NCBI RefSeq assembly: GCF_019693215.1
Contig: NZ_CP081183.1
Span: 1 to 64,000 of the forward strand
Direction: 5' to 3'
Source: Salinarchaeum sp. IM2453
Lineage (GTDB): Archaea > Halobacteriota > Halobacteria > Halobacteriales > Salinarchaeaceae
DNA: 64,000 nt
The notes under the pieces were generated by a model that saw nothing but the letters and a program-made list of their open reading frames with translations, was not told the DNA's origin and made no database searches. The translations under genes and the position numbers were made by a program. This document shows positions 49,917 to 59,937 of this stretch, in pieces. Every line of letters begins with the position of its first letter. The first letter of the stretch is position 1.

Positions 49917-50699
49917 ATGGAGTTCAAAGTCGAAGAAACTCTTCGAGGAACTGCAGACCGGTTATTATCACCGGTTGCAGCAGTGATCGTGGGATTGTAT
50001 GTAATTGCATCACTTTTGTTCAGCATTGGGCAACAAACGTTGATAGAATCTGCATTAGAGGAGGGACAATTCGAAGGTACGCCGTTTGAGGGCGTAGTGT
50101 CAATAGAAGATGTTGCAGCTGATTTGCCCTTGGCAGTCGACGTGTCAGAAAGCGTTGGAGCGCTCATCTGGATTGTCGGATTTGTCAGTATATTTGCTGT
50201 TCTGACCGTTGGACTGATACTGCTTGGAGCAACAGCATTTGACTTCTCTGAAGAATCTGGAAAGTCGTTCGCTTGGAAATGGATTAATCTCTTTTTTGGC
50301 ACGATTGTTTTCTCAATACTGTTTTCAATTGGGCTTGCACTATTTATCATTCCAGGACTGGTCCTCCTTGTCGTGCTTTTTTACTATCCTGCTGCAATCG
50401 GGATTGACGGGGAAAGTTTCGTGTCAGCGTATGGCTCATCCGTGGATATCTTTAGTGAAAATATGCTTGGAACAGTAATTTTGGTTCTTGCTTGGACACT
50501 CATCGCAATCACGGTGCAAGGAATTGCATTTGTCATAGGCTCAGGACTGCCAACAGCAATTGACATTCTGATCGATGAAGTTGCGACAGGAGTAGTAGCT
50601 GTGTTCCTGCTTGCTCTTGTAGTGGAGGTATATCAGACAACACAAACCAGAGAACAGAACAAGGGAGACGAATTACTTGAAGATCCACCAAAGTGGTAA
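49917..50699 (+). CDS. Multi-pass membrane protein, DUF4013/DUF7847-like
   Basis: A 260-residue protein with about six hydrophobic helices (residues roughly 18-38, 83-108, 122-147, 149-170, 188-210, 216-242), an acidic periplasm-facing loop and a charged C-terminal tail ending DPPKW. The pattern resembles haloarchaeal membrane proteins annotated as DUF4013/DUF7847-like; function unknown. The ATG at 49917 is preceded by an AT-rich region without an obvious TATA box. Confidence 0.65.
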   Translation: MEFKVEETLRGTADRLLSPVAAVIVGLYVIASLLFSIGQQTLIESALEEGQFEGTPFEGVVSIEDVAADLPLAVDVSESVGALIWIVGFVSIFAVLTVGLILLGATAFDFSEESGKSFAWKWINLFFGTIVFSILFSIGLALFIIPGLVLLVVLFYYPAAIGIDGESFVSAYGSSVDIFSENMLGTVILVLAWTLIAITVQGIAFVIGSGLPTAIDILIDEVATGVVAVFLLALVVEVYQTTQTREQNKGDELLEDPPKW

Positions 50700-50786
50700 G
50701 AAATTCAATATCTGTACTGGCTATCGGTACAATTTGTTGTCCCAAAAGAGGTATCGTATTGTGGGGACAACACATATACAGAGGAA

Positions 50787-51305
50787 ATGACTAAAGCAGA
50801 TGGGCCAGAGGCTGCTGAGTTGCCGTGTGGCTCGACGGTCAATGCATGGAGCCTGGATTTAGGAATTCGAGAGTACACCTGTTCATGTGGAGATAATCAC
50901 GCGGTTGTGATGGGAAGTCATCCACCAACCCGTTTTCTCCCAGAAGAGTTCATCGAGATTCTTCGGGAGACCGTTGAGACAGCAGATGCATTCGAACAAT
51001 TTGGAACACCACATCTCATTGGGCTCGTAATGGATGAGTACCCGGAGTGTGTTACTACTATTGACACTGGTGACATCGGATCCGTTGGTCATTCGATTGT
51101 GTGGATGACAACATTTGATGCCAGAGAACTACATGAGATTATTGTTGAACTCGTTGTTGACATGATGAATCATGCAATGACTCATGCAAGTGAAGATCCA
51201 CAAGATCAGTTTGTCAGATATCTAAATCAGTTTGATATTGAAGAATTTGTGGATGAATATAGAGAAAAGCGTAACTTTACAAATCCGTCAGACGCACCAG
51301 TTTGA
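50787..51305 (+). CDS. DUF5815-family haloarchaeal protein
   Basis: A 172-residue soluble protein. The N-terminal LPCGSTVNAWSLDLGIREYTCSCGDNHAVV carries a C-x(n)-CSC group that may bind zinc, followed by RFLPEEFIEILRETV and an acidic helical C-terminus with GLVMDEYPE. It looks like the haloarchaeal DUF5815 family. Role unknown. It follows the membrane protein in the same direction with an 87-base gap. Confidence 0.7.
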   Translation: MTKADGPEAAELPCGSTVNAWSLDLGIREYTCSCGDNHAVVMGSHPPTRFLPEEFIEILRETVETADAFEQFGTPHLIGLVMDEYPECVTTIDTGDIGSVGHSIVWMTTFDARELHEIIVELVVDMMNHAMTHASEDPQDQFVRYLNQFDIEEFVDEYREKRNFTNPSDAPV

Positions 51306-51451
51306 TCTCTTCTCGTGACTGAAGCCAGAATATTCCTTCGTGAGTGATCGAACCAATCGATTAGCTTGGCTACGAACTTGCGGATTCCTTCAATATGTGT
51401 GATATGCTACGCCTGTGTACCTGTCCAAGTATTGGTAGAAATAAATACATG

Positions 51452-51522
51452 TGTCAGACAGATATCGGAATAGAGCCGTTATGACGTATATTTTCGACTA
51501 TGTGTCATACGTTCGTCTGACA
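51452..51522. repeat. Nested inverted repeats ahead of a small HTH gene
   Basis: TGTCAGAC at 51452-51459 is matched by GTCTGACA at 51515-51522; inside, TATGAC (51480-51485) is matched by GTCATA (51504-51509). They end five bases before the TATA box of the gene at 51560 and could be binding sites for a regulator. Confidence 0.4.
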
Positions 51523-51526
51523 ATGA

Positions 51527-51534
51527 TTTATATG
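51527..51534 (+). promoter_or_regulatory. TATA box of the small HTH gene
   Basis: TTTATATG about 30 bases before the ATG at 51560. It makes the ATG at 51545 unlikely as a start. Confidence 0.6.
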
Positions 51535-51543
51535 GGATAGGTG

Positions 51544-51555
51544 CATGTATACATG
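51544..51555. promoter_or_regulatory. 12-base palindrome at the transcription start of the small HTH gene
   Basis: CATGTATACATG is a perfect palindrome located between the TATA box and the start codon, where a bound repressor would block transcription. It is a candidate autoregulatory operator. Confidence 0.45.
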
Positions 51556-51559
51556 TAAC

Positions 51560-51763
51560 ATGAAATCGCGCCATACAGAGTTTCACGAAATTAAAACCGT
51601 TCTTAAGGAGGCTGATGAGCCAATGACGGCGCGAGAGATTCTTGATCAGATTGAGTCGGAATCGTTTGATAGTTCACATCAGATTGCGACTATTCTCGGA
51701 ACACGGGCACAGTACGGGGATGTAGACGTGATTAGAGAGCGGCCGTACCAGTATCAGATATAA
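51560..51763 (+). CDS. Small winged-helix-like DNA-binding protein
   Basis: A 67-residue protein from the ATG at 51560: FHEIKTVLKEADEPMTAREI, then LDQIESESFDSSHQIATILG and a short beta-wing. This is the size and pattern of small winged-helix proteins in haloarchaea. The promoter contains a palindrome over the start point, which fits an autorepressor. Target genes unknown; the CarB gene begins 93 bases after its stop codon. Confidence 0.7.
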   Translation: MKSRHTEFHEIKTVLKEADEPMTAREILDQIESESFDSSHQIATILGTRAQYGDVDVIRERPYQYQI

Positions 51764-51855
51764 ATATTCATCATCATTCGTGCCGGTTTGCTATCGATGT
51801 TCAGTATCTTTCGCTGAACTTATTAACGAGTGTAGTTTCCAGTGATGTGAAAACG

Positions 51856-54800
51856 ATGAGTGACGGGCAAACCAAAATTGGCGAGGGTCGAAAAATCCTT
51901 CTGATCGGCTCTGGCCCAATTCAAATCGGCCAAGCGGCCGAATTCGACTATTCTGGGGCACAAGCATGCCGTGCACTACAGGAAGAAGGTGCTGAAGTCG
52001 TACTGGTTAACTCCAATCCGGCGACGATCATGACCGATCCGGAGATGGCTGATGAAGTGTATATCGAACCGATTACTCCTGAAGCAATTGCAGAAGTCAT
52101 TCGACGAGAGAATCCTGATGGCGTCATTGCTGGACTTGGAGGCCAAACAGGATTGAACGTAACTGCTGAACTGGCTGAGATGGGTGTTCTTGATGAACAC
52201 GATGTAGAGATTATGGGGACACCACTCGATACAATTTACGCGACAGAAGATCGAGACCTGTTCCGACAGCGGATGACTGAGCTGAATGAACCAGTGCCAA
52301 AGTCCACAACTATTTCACTGGAAGAGGGCGAGTCAGTGACAAACCTTAGTGAAGAAGATCTAAAACAACGTGTTGAATCAGCTGTAGAAGAAGTTGGTGG
52401 GCTACCAGTTATTGCCCGAACAACATATACACTCGGTGGATCTGGATCGGGTGTGGTTCATGAGATGGACGAGCTGATGACACGTGTTCGAAAAGGACTC
52501 CGTCTGTCCCGTAACAACGAGGTGTTGATTACCGAGTCGATTGAAGGGTGGGTCGAGCTTGAATATGAGGTCATGCGGGACGCTGACGATTCCTGTATCA
52601 TCATTTGTAACATGGAAAACATTGATCCAATGGGGATTCACACAGGAGAGTCAACTGTCGTCACTCCCAGCCAAGTAATCCCAGACAAGGGCCATCAAGA
52701 GATGCGCGATGTTGCGCTTAAAGTGATTCGAGATCTGGGTATTCACGGCGGATGTAACATTCAATTCGCATGGCACGACGATGGAACAGATAGCGGTGAA
52801 TATCGAGTCGTTGAAGTTAATCCTCGCGTCTCCCGGTCATCAGCCCTTGCCTCGAAAGCAACCGGTTATCCAATTGCCCGCGTTACGGCAAAAGTCGCAC
52901 TCGGAAAGCGGTTGCATGAAATCGAAAACGAGATTACTGGAGAAACAACGGCCGCATTTGAGCCAGCTATTGACTACATTGTGACAAAGGTTCCGCGATG
53001 GCCGATTGACAAGTTCGAAGATGTCGAATTTGACCTCGGTACTGCGATGAAATCGACAGGCGAGGCAATGGCGATTGGACGGACATTTGAAGAATCCCTT
53101 CTGAAGGCCCTCCGATCATCAGAATACCAGCCGGATGTTGATTGGGACGAAGTTGATGATCGAGCACTTGAGGTAGCATACCTTGAGACGCCAACGCCAA
53201 ACCGTCCATACGCAATCTTTGAAGCATTTAATCGAGGATACTCGGTAGAAGAGATAAGTGATCTGACCGATATTCGTGAATGGTACGTTAAGCGGTTCAA
53301 GCGCATCGCAGACGCAGCAGAAAGTGCACAGGATGGAGATATCGCATCGGCAGCTGAGCTTGGCTTTACTGACACACAAATTGCCGCAGAACTTGATGCA
53401 ACAGACGCCTCAGAGATCCCGTCACCAGAGAATGATGCTGTAACCGAGGTAGCCGAGCAAACGACTGACCGGTCATTCAAGCAGGTCGATACCTGCGCTG
53501 GCGAGTTTGAAGCATCAACACCATATTACTACTCCTCGCGTGAGCCACAAGCAAGTGGTATTTCAACTGGTTTCGACGAAGTACAGGTTGACCCCGATAT
53601 AGAAAGTGCCGTAATTGTTGGTGGTGGACCAATCAGAATTGGACAAGGTGTTGAATTCGATTACTGTACCGTTCACGCTGTTCAGGCACTACAAGAAGAA
53701 GGTATTGACGCACACGTTGTTAACAACAATCCGGAAACTGTCTCTACTGACTACGATACGTCAGATGGACTGTTCTTTGAGCCGATCAGTGCAGAGGAAG
53801 TTGCAGACGTTATTGAAGCGACAGGGGCAGATGGTGTGATGGTCCAGTTCGGTGGACAGACATCAGTTGATATTGGTGAACCACTTGCCAAGGAGTTGGA
53901 TCGCCGTGATCTTGAGTGTGAAATCATGGGAACGAGTGTTGAAGCCATGGATCTTGCCGAAGATCGTGATCGGTTTAACCAGTTGATGGACGATCTAGGG
54001 ATTGCGCAGCCAGAAGGGGGTGCAGCAGAATCACGGGAAGAAGCGCTACAGTTGGCAAATGAAATCGGATACCCAGTTCTAGTTCGTCCGTCGTATGTTC
54101 TTGGCGGACGAGCAATGGACGTTGTTTATGATGACGGAGAGTTGGTCAAGTACATTGAAGAGGCCGTTCGAGTCTCTCCGGACAAACCAATCCTCATCGA
54201 CGAATTCCTTGATGATGCAATTGAGCTCGACGTGGATGCTGTCTCTGATGGTGAAAATACACTCATCGGAGGAGTAATGGAGCATGTTGAGTCAGCCGGT
54301 GTTCACTCCGGAGATTCAGCCTGCATGATTCCACCAGGGTCACTTGACGAAGAAACACTCTCTCGTGTTCGAGAGGTCACCAAAGATATTGCAACAGCAT
54401 TGGACACAGTTGGCCTTCTCAATGTCCAGCTTGCTGTCCAAGATGGAAACGTCTACGTTCTCGAAGCAAATCCACGGTCTTCACGCACAGTTCCATTTGT
54501 GTCCAAGGCGACAGGCGTGCCAATTGCCCGAATCGCTGCGAAGGCGATGGTTGGTAAGTCACTAGATGATTTGGATGTACAGGAGCAGGTTCCAGAGCAG
54601 GTTTCAGTTAAAGAGGTCGTGCTTCCATTTGACCGTCTTCCAGGATCAGATCCACGACTTGGACCGGAGATGAAATCAACTGGTGAAGTAATGGGCACAG
54701 CAGACACATTCGGAAAGGCATATGATAAAGCACAGGACGCCGTTGGAAAGCCAATTCCAGAGTCTGGGACAGCAATTGTTGATCTCCCAGTCGAAGGATT

Positions 54801-55053
54801 CGGAGATTACTATAATGTAACCGACTTCGATGACCGAGTGCAGGCAATTCAAAACGGTGAGGTTGATCTTGTGATCTCCCGTGACCGACCAGCGTTAGAA
54901 GCCTGTGTCGAAGAAGAGATCACATACTTCTCGACGATAGCAAGTGCTAAAGCGGCACTGAAAGCTATTAAAGCGAAAGATGAACCAATTGATGTCCGGC
55001 CTGTCACTGATCGGGTTAAGCATCAACGACCTTGGGGCGGCAGTAAAAACTAG
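51856..55053 (+). CDS. carB: Carbamoyl-phosphate synthase large subunit
   Basis: A 1065-residue CarB with two homologous ATP-grasp halves. It starts with KILLIGSGPIQIGQAAEFDY (first half) and repeats VGGGPIRIGQGVEFDY near residue 590; GGQTGLNVTAELAEMG and GGQTSVDIG are the paired ATP-grasp segments, and the C-terminal allosteric domain contains FSTIASAKAALKAIK. It makes carbamoyl phosphate for arginine and pyrimidines with CarA, which is not in this window. The frame begins with a GTG nine bases earlier; the ATG at 51856 is preferred. Confidence 0.96.
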   Translation: MSDGQTKIGEGRKILLIGSGPIQIGQAAEFDYSGAQACRALQEEGAEVVLVNSNPATIMTDPEMADEVYIEPITPEAIAEVIRRENPDGVIAGLGGQTGLNVTAELAEMGVLDEHDVEIMGTPLDTIYATEDRDLFRQRMTELNEPVPKSTTISLEEGESVTNLSEEDLKQRVESAVEEVGGLPVIARTTYTLGGSGSGVVHEMDELMTRVRKGLRLSRNNEVLITESIEGWVELEYEVMRDADDSCIIICNMENIDPMGIHTGESTVVTPSQVIPDKGHQEMRDVALKVIRDLGIHGGCNIQFAWHDDGTDSGEYRVVEVNPRVSRSSALASKATGYPIARVTAKVALGKRLHEIENEITGETTAAFEPAIDYIVTKVPRWPIDKFEDVEFDLGTAMKSTGEAMAIGRTFEESLLKALRSSEYQPDVDWDEVDDRALEVAYLETPTPNRPYAIFEAFNRGYSVEEISDLTDIREWYVKRFKRIADAAESAQDGDIASAAELGFTDTQIAAELDATDASEIPSPENDAVTEVAEQTTDRSFKQVDTCAGEFEASTPYYYSSREPQASGISTGFDEVQVDPDIESAVIVGGGPIRIGQGVEFDYCTVHAVQALQEEGIDAHVVNNNPETVSTDYDTSDGLFFEPISAEEVADVIEATGADGVMVQFGGQTSVDIGEPLAKELDRRDLECEIMGTSVEAMDLAEDRDRFNQLMDDLGIAQPEGGAAESREEALQLANEIGYPVLVRPSYVLGGRAMDVVYDDGELVKYIEEAVRVSPDKPILIDEFLDDAIELDVDAVSDGENTLIGGVMEHVESAGVHSGDSACMIPPGSLDEETLSRVREVTKDIATALDTVGLLNVQLAVQDGNVYVLEANPRSSRTVPFVSKATGVPIARIAAKAMVGKSLDDLDVQEQVPEQVSVKEVVLPFDRLPGSDPRLGPEMKSTGEVMGTADTFGKAYDKAQDAVGKPIPESGTAIVDLPVEGFGDYYNVTDFDDRVQAIQNGEVDLVISRDRPALEACVEEEITYFSTIASAKAALKAIKAKDEPIDVRPVTDRVKHQRPWGGSKN

Positions 55054-55126
55054 CTGGCGCTGACTGCTGATTCTATGGTTGGAGCTTAAGAACTGCCCCG
55101 CCGAAACGGATTACTCAAAAGAAGCT

Positions 55127-55810
55127 TTAATAGATTAGCTCATCGTCAGCCTCGATCATGTAGAATGTTCTTGCCGAGATATTGACTGCATGATCACCGA
55201 CTCGTTCGAGATCGCGGATCGTCAGTAAGAGACGAGAGACATCCTGAAGGATTACTTCTATTTCTTCTTCTGTATGATTCATTTCTTCGAACTCCTGCTC
55301 AATGAGCCCCATCACAACAGCATTACTCGCCTTTTCACACATCTCGTCAAGATCCTCATCACGCTCAACAATCTCACGACACATCTCAGGGTTACGTCCA
55401 GTATAAGCAATCATCGCGTCTTCAACCATCTGTTCAGCAGTATCACCAATTGTCTGAATATCAACATCTGGGTATCGATCGCGCTGAGCCTCTATCGCGT
55501 ACTCGGCAAGGTTTGTTGCCAAGTCACCGATTCGCTCTAGGTCGGTAATAATCTTGAACGAAGAGGCGACAAATCGAAGATCGCCAGCAACAGGCTGCTG
55601 CAGCGCAAGTAGGTCAATGCAGCGTTGTTCCAAATCAAGATACAGCTCATTAATCTCGTGATCACCAGTGATAACTTCCATAGCAGCGTCTTCATCTTTC
55701 GTCTCAAGCGTTGCAAGCCCCTCTCGGAGGCGATCACGAACCAGCTCGCTCATATACAAAATATCATCCTCTAGCTCGTCAAGTTGAGCTTGGTAGTCTC
55801 GTCGCGCCAT
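55127..55810 (-). CDS. phoU: Phosphate-system accessory protein PhoU
   Basis: A 227-residue PhoU from the ATG at 55810: two repeats of a three-helix bundle with E-x-x-x-D metal patches (DDILYMSELVRDRLREGLAT, DLERIGDLATNLAEYA, DLERVGDHAVNISAR). It damps phosphate uptake and couples the Pst transporter to signalling. Last gene of pstSCAB-phoU, about 100 bases behind pstB. Confidence 0.93.
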   Translation of the reverse strand: MARRDYQAQLDELEDDILYMSELVRDRLREGLATLETKDEDAAMEVITGDHEINELYLDLEQRCIDLLALQQPVAGDLRFVASSFKIITDLERIGDLATNLAEYAIEAQRDRYPDVDIQTIGDTAEQMVEDAMIAYTGRNPEMCREIVERDEDLDEMCEKASNAVVMGLIEQEFEEMNHTEEEIEVILQDVSRLLLTIRDLERVGDHAVNISARTFYMIEADDELIY

Positions 55811-55914
55811 TGTTTGCACCTATTTTGTGAAGTTGTGTGCTCGTTATATGCCTTACTGTCGGCTGATTTAATTTTAGAGACTTGTTGCAAAAATTGCCAA
55901 ATGAATACGGAAAT

Positions 55915-56727
55915 TCAGCCAAACTTCCCAGTAATATAGTCCTCAACACGAGAGTCATCTGGATTTTGGAATATCTTCTCGGTATCATCGAACTCAACCA
56001 ACTCTCCACCGGTGAGGAACACAGCCGTTTTATCAGAAATACGTGCCGCCTGCTGCATGTTATGAGTAACAACAACAACCGTGTATTGATCTGAAAGATC
56101 AGTAATAAGATCCTCAATTTTTGAGGTTGCGACCGGATCAAGAGCACTTGCCGGTTCGTCCATAAGAATAACCTCAGGATCTGGAGCAATGGCCCGAGCA
56201 ATACAAAGACGCTGTTGTTGACCACCAGATAACTCTAATCCAGATTCTCCGAGCTGGTTTTTTACCTCATCCCAGAGAGCTGCACGTCGGAGGGCATCCT
56301 CAACCTTCTCATCAACATTTTCATCCTTACCCTGAATTTTCAGGCCATAAGCGACATTGTCACGGATGGATTTTGGAAACGGATTAGGTTCTTGGAAGAC
56401 CATGCCAATCTTTCGTCGAAGCGCAACCGGATCAACATCCTCATCATAGATGTTTTTCCCCCGGAACAAGAGTTCACCTTCAACGCGCGCAACATCGATA
56501 AGATCGTTCATCCGATTAATGCATCGGAGAAACGTTGATTTCCCACAACCGGATGGACCGATAATGGCGGTGACTTGCTGCTCAGGGAGATCAACAGTAG
56601 TCGGCTGAATTGCTTGTGTATCACCGTAGTAGACCTCCAGATCTCTAGCCTGCAGTATCGGGTTATCGTGCTTTGGTTGGCTAGCATTACGCGTCTCCGT
56701 CTCAATTGTCGGCTGAATGTTACTCAT
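55915..56727 (-). CDS. pstB: Phosphate ABC transporter ATP-binding protein
   Basis: A 270-residue PstB. Walker [10 protein letters not shown] at 57-65, signature [15 protein letters not shown], Walker [14 protein letters not shown], and the family-specific [20 protein letters not shown] block after Walker A. It powers phosphate import through PstC and PstA. Its start overlaps the end of pstA by four bases. Confidence 0.96.
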   Translation of the reverse strand: MSNIQPTIETETRNASQPKHDNPILQARDLEVYYGDTQAIQPTTVDLPEQQVTAIIGPSGCGKSTFLRCINRMNDLIDVARVEGELLFRGKNIYDEDVDPVALRRKIGMVFQEPNPFPKSIRDNVAYGLKIQGKDENVDEKVEDALRRAALWDEVKNQLGESGLELSGGQQQRLCIARAIAPDPEVILMDEPASALDPVATSKIEDLITDLSDQYTVVVVTHNMQQAARISDKTAVFLTGGELVEFDDTEKIFQNPDDSRVEDYITGKFG

Positions 56728-57638
56728 GTTTGGGTATCGAATTTATGTCGAATGTAAATAGCGATTGCATTCATTGTGAGCAATACAGTTAGTAGTACCA
56801 CAATCCCTGCAGCAGTCACGTGCTGGAAGTCAGCCTCAGGTAGCTTTGCCCATTCATAAATTTGCATTGGCATAGCACTAAATGGGCCGGTTAAGGACTG
56901 TGGTTCAACGAACATCGATGTAGCAGCACCAACCATCAAAATTGGGGCTGTCTCACCGATTGCCCGTGACAAAGCCAAAATTGTTCCTGTCATAATCCCA
57001 GGTAAAGACGACGGTAACACAACGTCACGGACAACCTCCCACTTTGTGGCTCCTATGCCGTATGCGGCCTGCCGTCGTGAGTCAGGTACAGCGCGGATAG
57101 CTTCCTGACTTGAGACAATAACGATCGGCAGGATCAGCAATGTCAGCGTAAGGGCACCGGCAATGAGACTGGAGCCAAGTTCCAGTGCACGGACGAAAAT
57201 TGCAAGTCCAAGTAGCCCGTATACGATTGACGGCACTCCTGCGAGATTTGCGATATTTGCTTCAATAAACGCAGTGATACGGTTATCTGGGGCATATTCT
57301 TCAAGATAGATTGCCGCACCAACGCCTAGGAACAGCGTAAATACTGCTGTCAGTGCGATTAAGAAAATCGATCCGACAAGAGCAGGATAGATACCTGCCG
57401 GATGCCGGCCTTCGCCAGGGATATAATTCTCAATAACCTGGGATGGGGGACTGGTCAAAAACTCCCAAGTAAGCCAACCCCATGCACCGTGGACGACATC
57501 AGCAATCAACGCAACTAACGCAACAATACCAACGAGGGCTGAGGCTATACAGAGTATGACAAATGCTTTGCCATAGATTTTCTTCCATCGAAGGTCGTCA
57601 CCAGCGAGATCCATAGAGTCAGATGTTTCCGAGCTCAT
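56724..57638 (-). CDS. pstA: Phosphate ABC transporter permease PstA
   Basis: A 304-residue membrane permease with six hydrophobic segments. [20 protein letters not shown] is the EAA coupling loop that contacts Pst[17 protein letters not shown] is a typical PstA segment. The start overlaps pstC by four bases. It forms the translocation pore with PstC. Confidence 0.93.
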   Translation of the reverse strand: MSSETSDSMDLAGDDLRWKKIYGKAFVILCIASALVGIVALVALIADVVHGAWGWLTWEFLTSPPSQVIENYIPGEGRHPAGIYPALVGSIFLIALTAVFTLFLGVGAAIYLEEYAPDNRITAFIEANIANLAGVPSIVYGLLGLAIFVRALELGSSLIAGALTLTLLILPIVIVSSQEAIRAVPDSRRQAAYGIGATKWEVVRDVVLPSSLPGIMTGTILALSRAIGETAPILMVGAATSMFVEPQSLTGPFSAMPMQIYEWAKLPEADFQHVTAAGIVVLLTVLLTMNAIAIYIRHKFDTQT

Positions 57639-58558
57639 GAGTACTCCTCCCGATATCGTGATTTAATCCACAAACTCAGCAAGTTCATCGCCAGGGTCAT
57701 TACAAAGAGTGTCATTCCAACAGCAAACAACGATTGATAACCGATACTCCCGACCGAGACATCGCCAGTGCCAACCTCAACCATGTATGCTGTCATCGTT
57801 TGAATCGGTTCAAAAATATTCGTTGTAATCTGCGGCTGCATCCCCGCAGCGAGAGTTACTGCCATCGTTTCACCAATCGCCCGTGACACGGCGAGCACAT
57901 ATGCTGAAACAATGCCAGACAACGCCGCTGGGGTAACGATTTGTGTTGAAACCTCGAACTTCGTCGCCCCAAGGCCGTATCCAGCATTTCGGAGTTCATC
58001 TGGAACAGCTGACATTGCGTCTTCACTCAAACTAGATACCATCGGGATGATCATAATGCCGACTACGATTGCACCAGCAGCGGCATTGAATGTTCCTGTC
58101 TCTGGGACGAATCGCTGAATAACTGGGGTAAGAAACGAGATTGCAAAGAACCCGTATACGATCGTTGGAATTCCTGCAAGGATCTCTAATGTTGGCTTAA
58201 GTATTGATCGAACTCGAGGTGAAGCATATTCACTAAGATAAATCGCTGTCAGTGTACCAAGTGGGATAGCAATAATTGCTGATCCAACAGTGATGACCAG
58301 TGTTCCCCAGATCAATGGCCAAATGCCAAATTCGCCGCTTCGTGGAGCCCAGTCAAGTCCGCTGAAGTATTCAATAATAGATACCTCGCGGAAGAAATCA
58401 ATTGATCCGTTAACCAACACGAAGATAATACCTAGCGTAGTGAGAACCGTGATAAGAGCACAGGTTCCAAAGACAATACGGGTCAGCTGATTCATTCGCT
58501 TCTCACGCTGACTACCTGCTTGCGAAATATCAACCGACGATGCATCCGAGTTACTCAT
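57635..58558 (-). CDS. pstC: Phosphate ABC transporter permease PstC
   Basis: A permease of 307 residues from the ATG at 58558, chosen because it starts just before the conserved [20 protein letters not shown] helix; the frame runs further to 58651. EAA loop [20 protein letters not shown], six hydrophobic helices. Its start overlaps the end of pstS by eight bases. With PstA and PstB it completes the transporter. Confidence 0.93.
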   Translation of the reverse strand: MSNSDASSVDISQAGSQREKRMNQLTRIVFGTCALITVLTTLGIIFVLVNGSIDFFREVSIIEYFSGLDWAPRSGEFGIWPLIWGTLVITVGSAIIAIPLGTLTAIYLSEYASPRVRSILKPTLEILAGIPTIVYGFFAISFLTPVIQRFVPETGTFNAAAGAIVVGIMIIPMVSSLSEDAMSAVPDELRNAGYGLGATKFEVSTQIVTPAALSGIVSAYVLAVSRAIGETMAVTLAAGMQPQITTNIFEPIQTMTAYMVEVGTGDVSVGSIGYQSLFAVGMTLFVMTLAMNLLSLWIKSRYREEYS

Positions 58559-59744
58559 TGTGATCACCCCAGTGTTCATGCGCTTCTTCTGGCAACAGAA
58601 TATATCCCTCATCTTCGTAGTCCAGTAACTCTTCTCGGGTATCTTGTTCAATAAGATTTAGTAGTCCACCGTGATGACCGTGCTCATTATCGTCATATTT
58701 GCCATCGTCAGCACCGAATAGACACAGGTGGATGGTCTCTTCATCGACTTCATAGAATTTGACCTCACGAGCAACGAACTGGGTCCAGCGTCGGTTCTCT
58801 ATCTCATCAGTAGGACTAAAGTTAATTAGGTCAGCATAGAACTCATCATCGGCCATTGTAAAGAGGTACAGAACAAATGCAGCGACTTCAGTCCGTTGCA
58901 GCTCCTCAACGTTTATATATAGGTACATGTCTCTGGATAGTGGATATGTGCCTCTTCTGATTGTATCCTCATTTGGTTCAACGAAGGTGCCTGCTTCACC
59001 ATCATCCGCCGGCAATTTGATCAAACCAAGATCGTCTTCATTCTCATAATAGTAGCCGGCTCCACCGAACCCAATTGCATACTCATCACCACGAACACCG
59101 CGCACAATATTGTTCGTATCAGTTGTTCCAGAATAATCATCCCGGATATTTCCTACTTCACCGGTCACCGACTCAGTAAAGAAATCAAATGTCCCGGACG
59201 CGGAGTCCCGGCCGTAGAGTGATATCTCTTCATCAGGCCAATCATCATCAATATCGGACCAATTATCAGAGATATCTCTCCATGTCTCAATTTCAGAGTC
59301 TCGTTCCCAGATTTCTTCCAACTGTTCCATCGTAAGCTGGTCGCACCAGTCATTATCTGGGTGTTTATAGATTGCAATACCGTCACGCAGTGCTGGGAGC
59401 TCAACCCACTCAATATCGTTGTCACGACATTGGTCTTGCTCCCCGTCAGAGATTCTACGACTGGCATTTTGTATCTCTGTTTCACCGAGAGAAAACCGTT
59501 GGAATCCAGCCCCTGTACCAGATCCTCGGATGGAAATAATCACATTACCATGCATCCATTGGAATTCTTCTGCGAGAACAGTTCCATGGGGTTGAACGGT
59601 ATTTGAGCCATCTATAGTGAAATCACCTTCCAACGGGGAATTACGCCCGGAAGCAACACAACCAGCAATGCTGGCAATACCAGCGGCACCAGCTGCAGCG
59701 AGAAAGTTCCGCCGTGAAAGCCTTGGCGGGTGGCTATTTCCCAT
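58551..59744 (-). CDS. pstS: Phosphate-binding lipoprotein PstS
   Basis: A 397-residue PstS from the ATG at 59744. The N-terminus has the Tat motif [10 protein letters not shown] and a lipobox AGC, so it is an exported Tat lipoprotein anchored outside. [13 protein letters not shown] binds phosphate (TGS-type loop), [14 protein letters not shown] and [16 protein letters not shown] complete the pocket. A C-terminal acidic and His-rich stretch ([10 protein letters not shown]) is unusual. First gene of the operon; the upstream region carries three palindromes. Confidence 0.93.
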   Translation of the reverse strand: MGNSHPPRLSRRNFLAAAGAAGIASIAGCVASGRNSPLEGDFTIDGSNTVQPHGTVLAEEFQWMHGNVIISIRGSGTGAGFQRFSLGETEIQNASRRISDGEQDQCRDNDIEWVELPALRDGIAIYKHPDNDWCDQLTMEQLEEIWERDSEIETWRDISDNWSDIDDDWPDEEISLYGRDSASGTFDFFTESVTGEVGNIRDDYSGTTDTNNIVRGVRGDEYAIGFGGAGYYYENEDDLGLIKLPADDGEAGTFVEPNEDTIRRGTYPLSRDMYLYINVEELQRTEVAAFVLYLFTMADDEFYADLINFSPTDEIENRRWTQFVAREVKFYEVDEETIHLCLFGADDGKYDDNEHGHHGGLLNLIEQDTREELLDYEDEGYILLPEEAHEHWGDHNE

Positions 59745-59763
59745 CACTGTAATAGTAGCGTAG

Positions 59764-59779
59764 GGGTATCTAAATACCC
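59764..59779 (-). promoter_or_regulatory. pstS TATA box set in a palindrome
   Basis: GGGTAT-CTAA-ATACCC: perfect six-base arms around TATTTAGA (minus strand), about 28 bases ahead of the pstS ATG. A protein binding the arms would cover the TATA box. Confidence 0.5.
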
Positions 59780-59791
59780 TGCTATTACTTC

Positions 59792-59807
59792 TATATAGTA
59801 CTATATA
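59792..59807. promoter_or_regulatory. 16-base palindrome upstream of pstS
   Basis: TATATAGTACTATATA is perfectly self-complementary and lies about 20 bases upstream of the pstS TATA box, where archaeal activators often bind. The core AGTACTAT occurs again at 59836. Confidence 0.5.
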
Positions 59808-59837
59808 TCGAATATAGATATTGTTAGATATTGGAAG

Positions 59838-59859
59838 TACTATGAGCCGTATCATAGTA
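59838..59859. promoter_or_regulatory. 8+8-base inverted repeat between pstS and the AbrB-PhoU gene
   Basis: TACTATGA, six bases, TCATAGTA: perfect arms of eight bases placed in the middle of the divergent promoter region. It shares AGTACTAT with the upstream 16-base palindrome, as expected for two sites of one regulator. Confidence 0.5.
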
Positions 59860-59937
59860 TACTACATTCAGACCCTATCAGCAATAAAATACAAATATAT
59901 ATCTGAGGACGACTCTATATAATTTCATATACCGATC

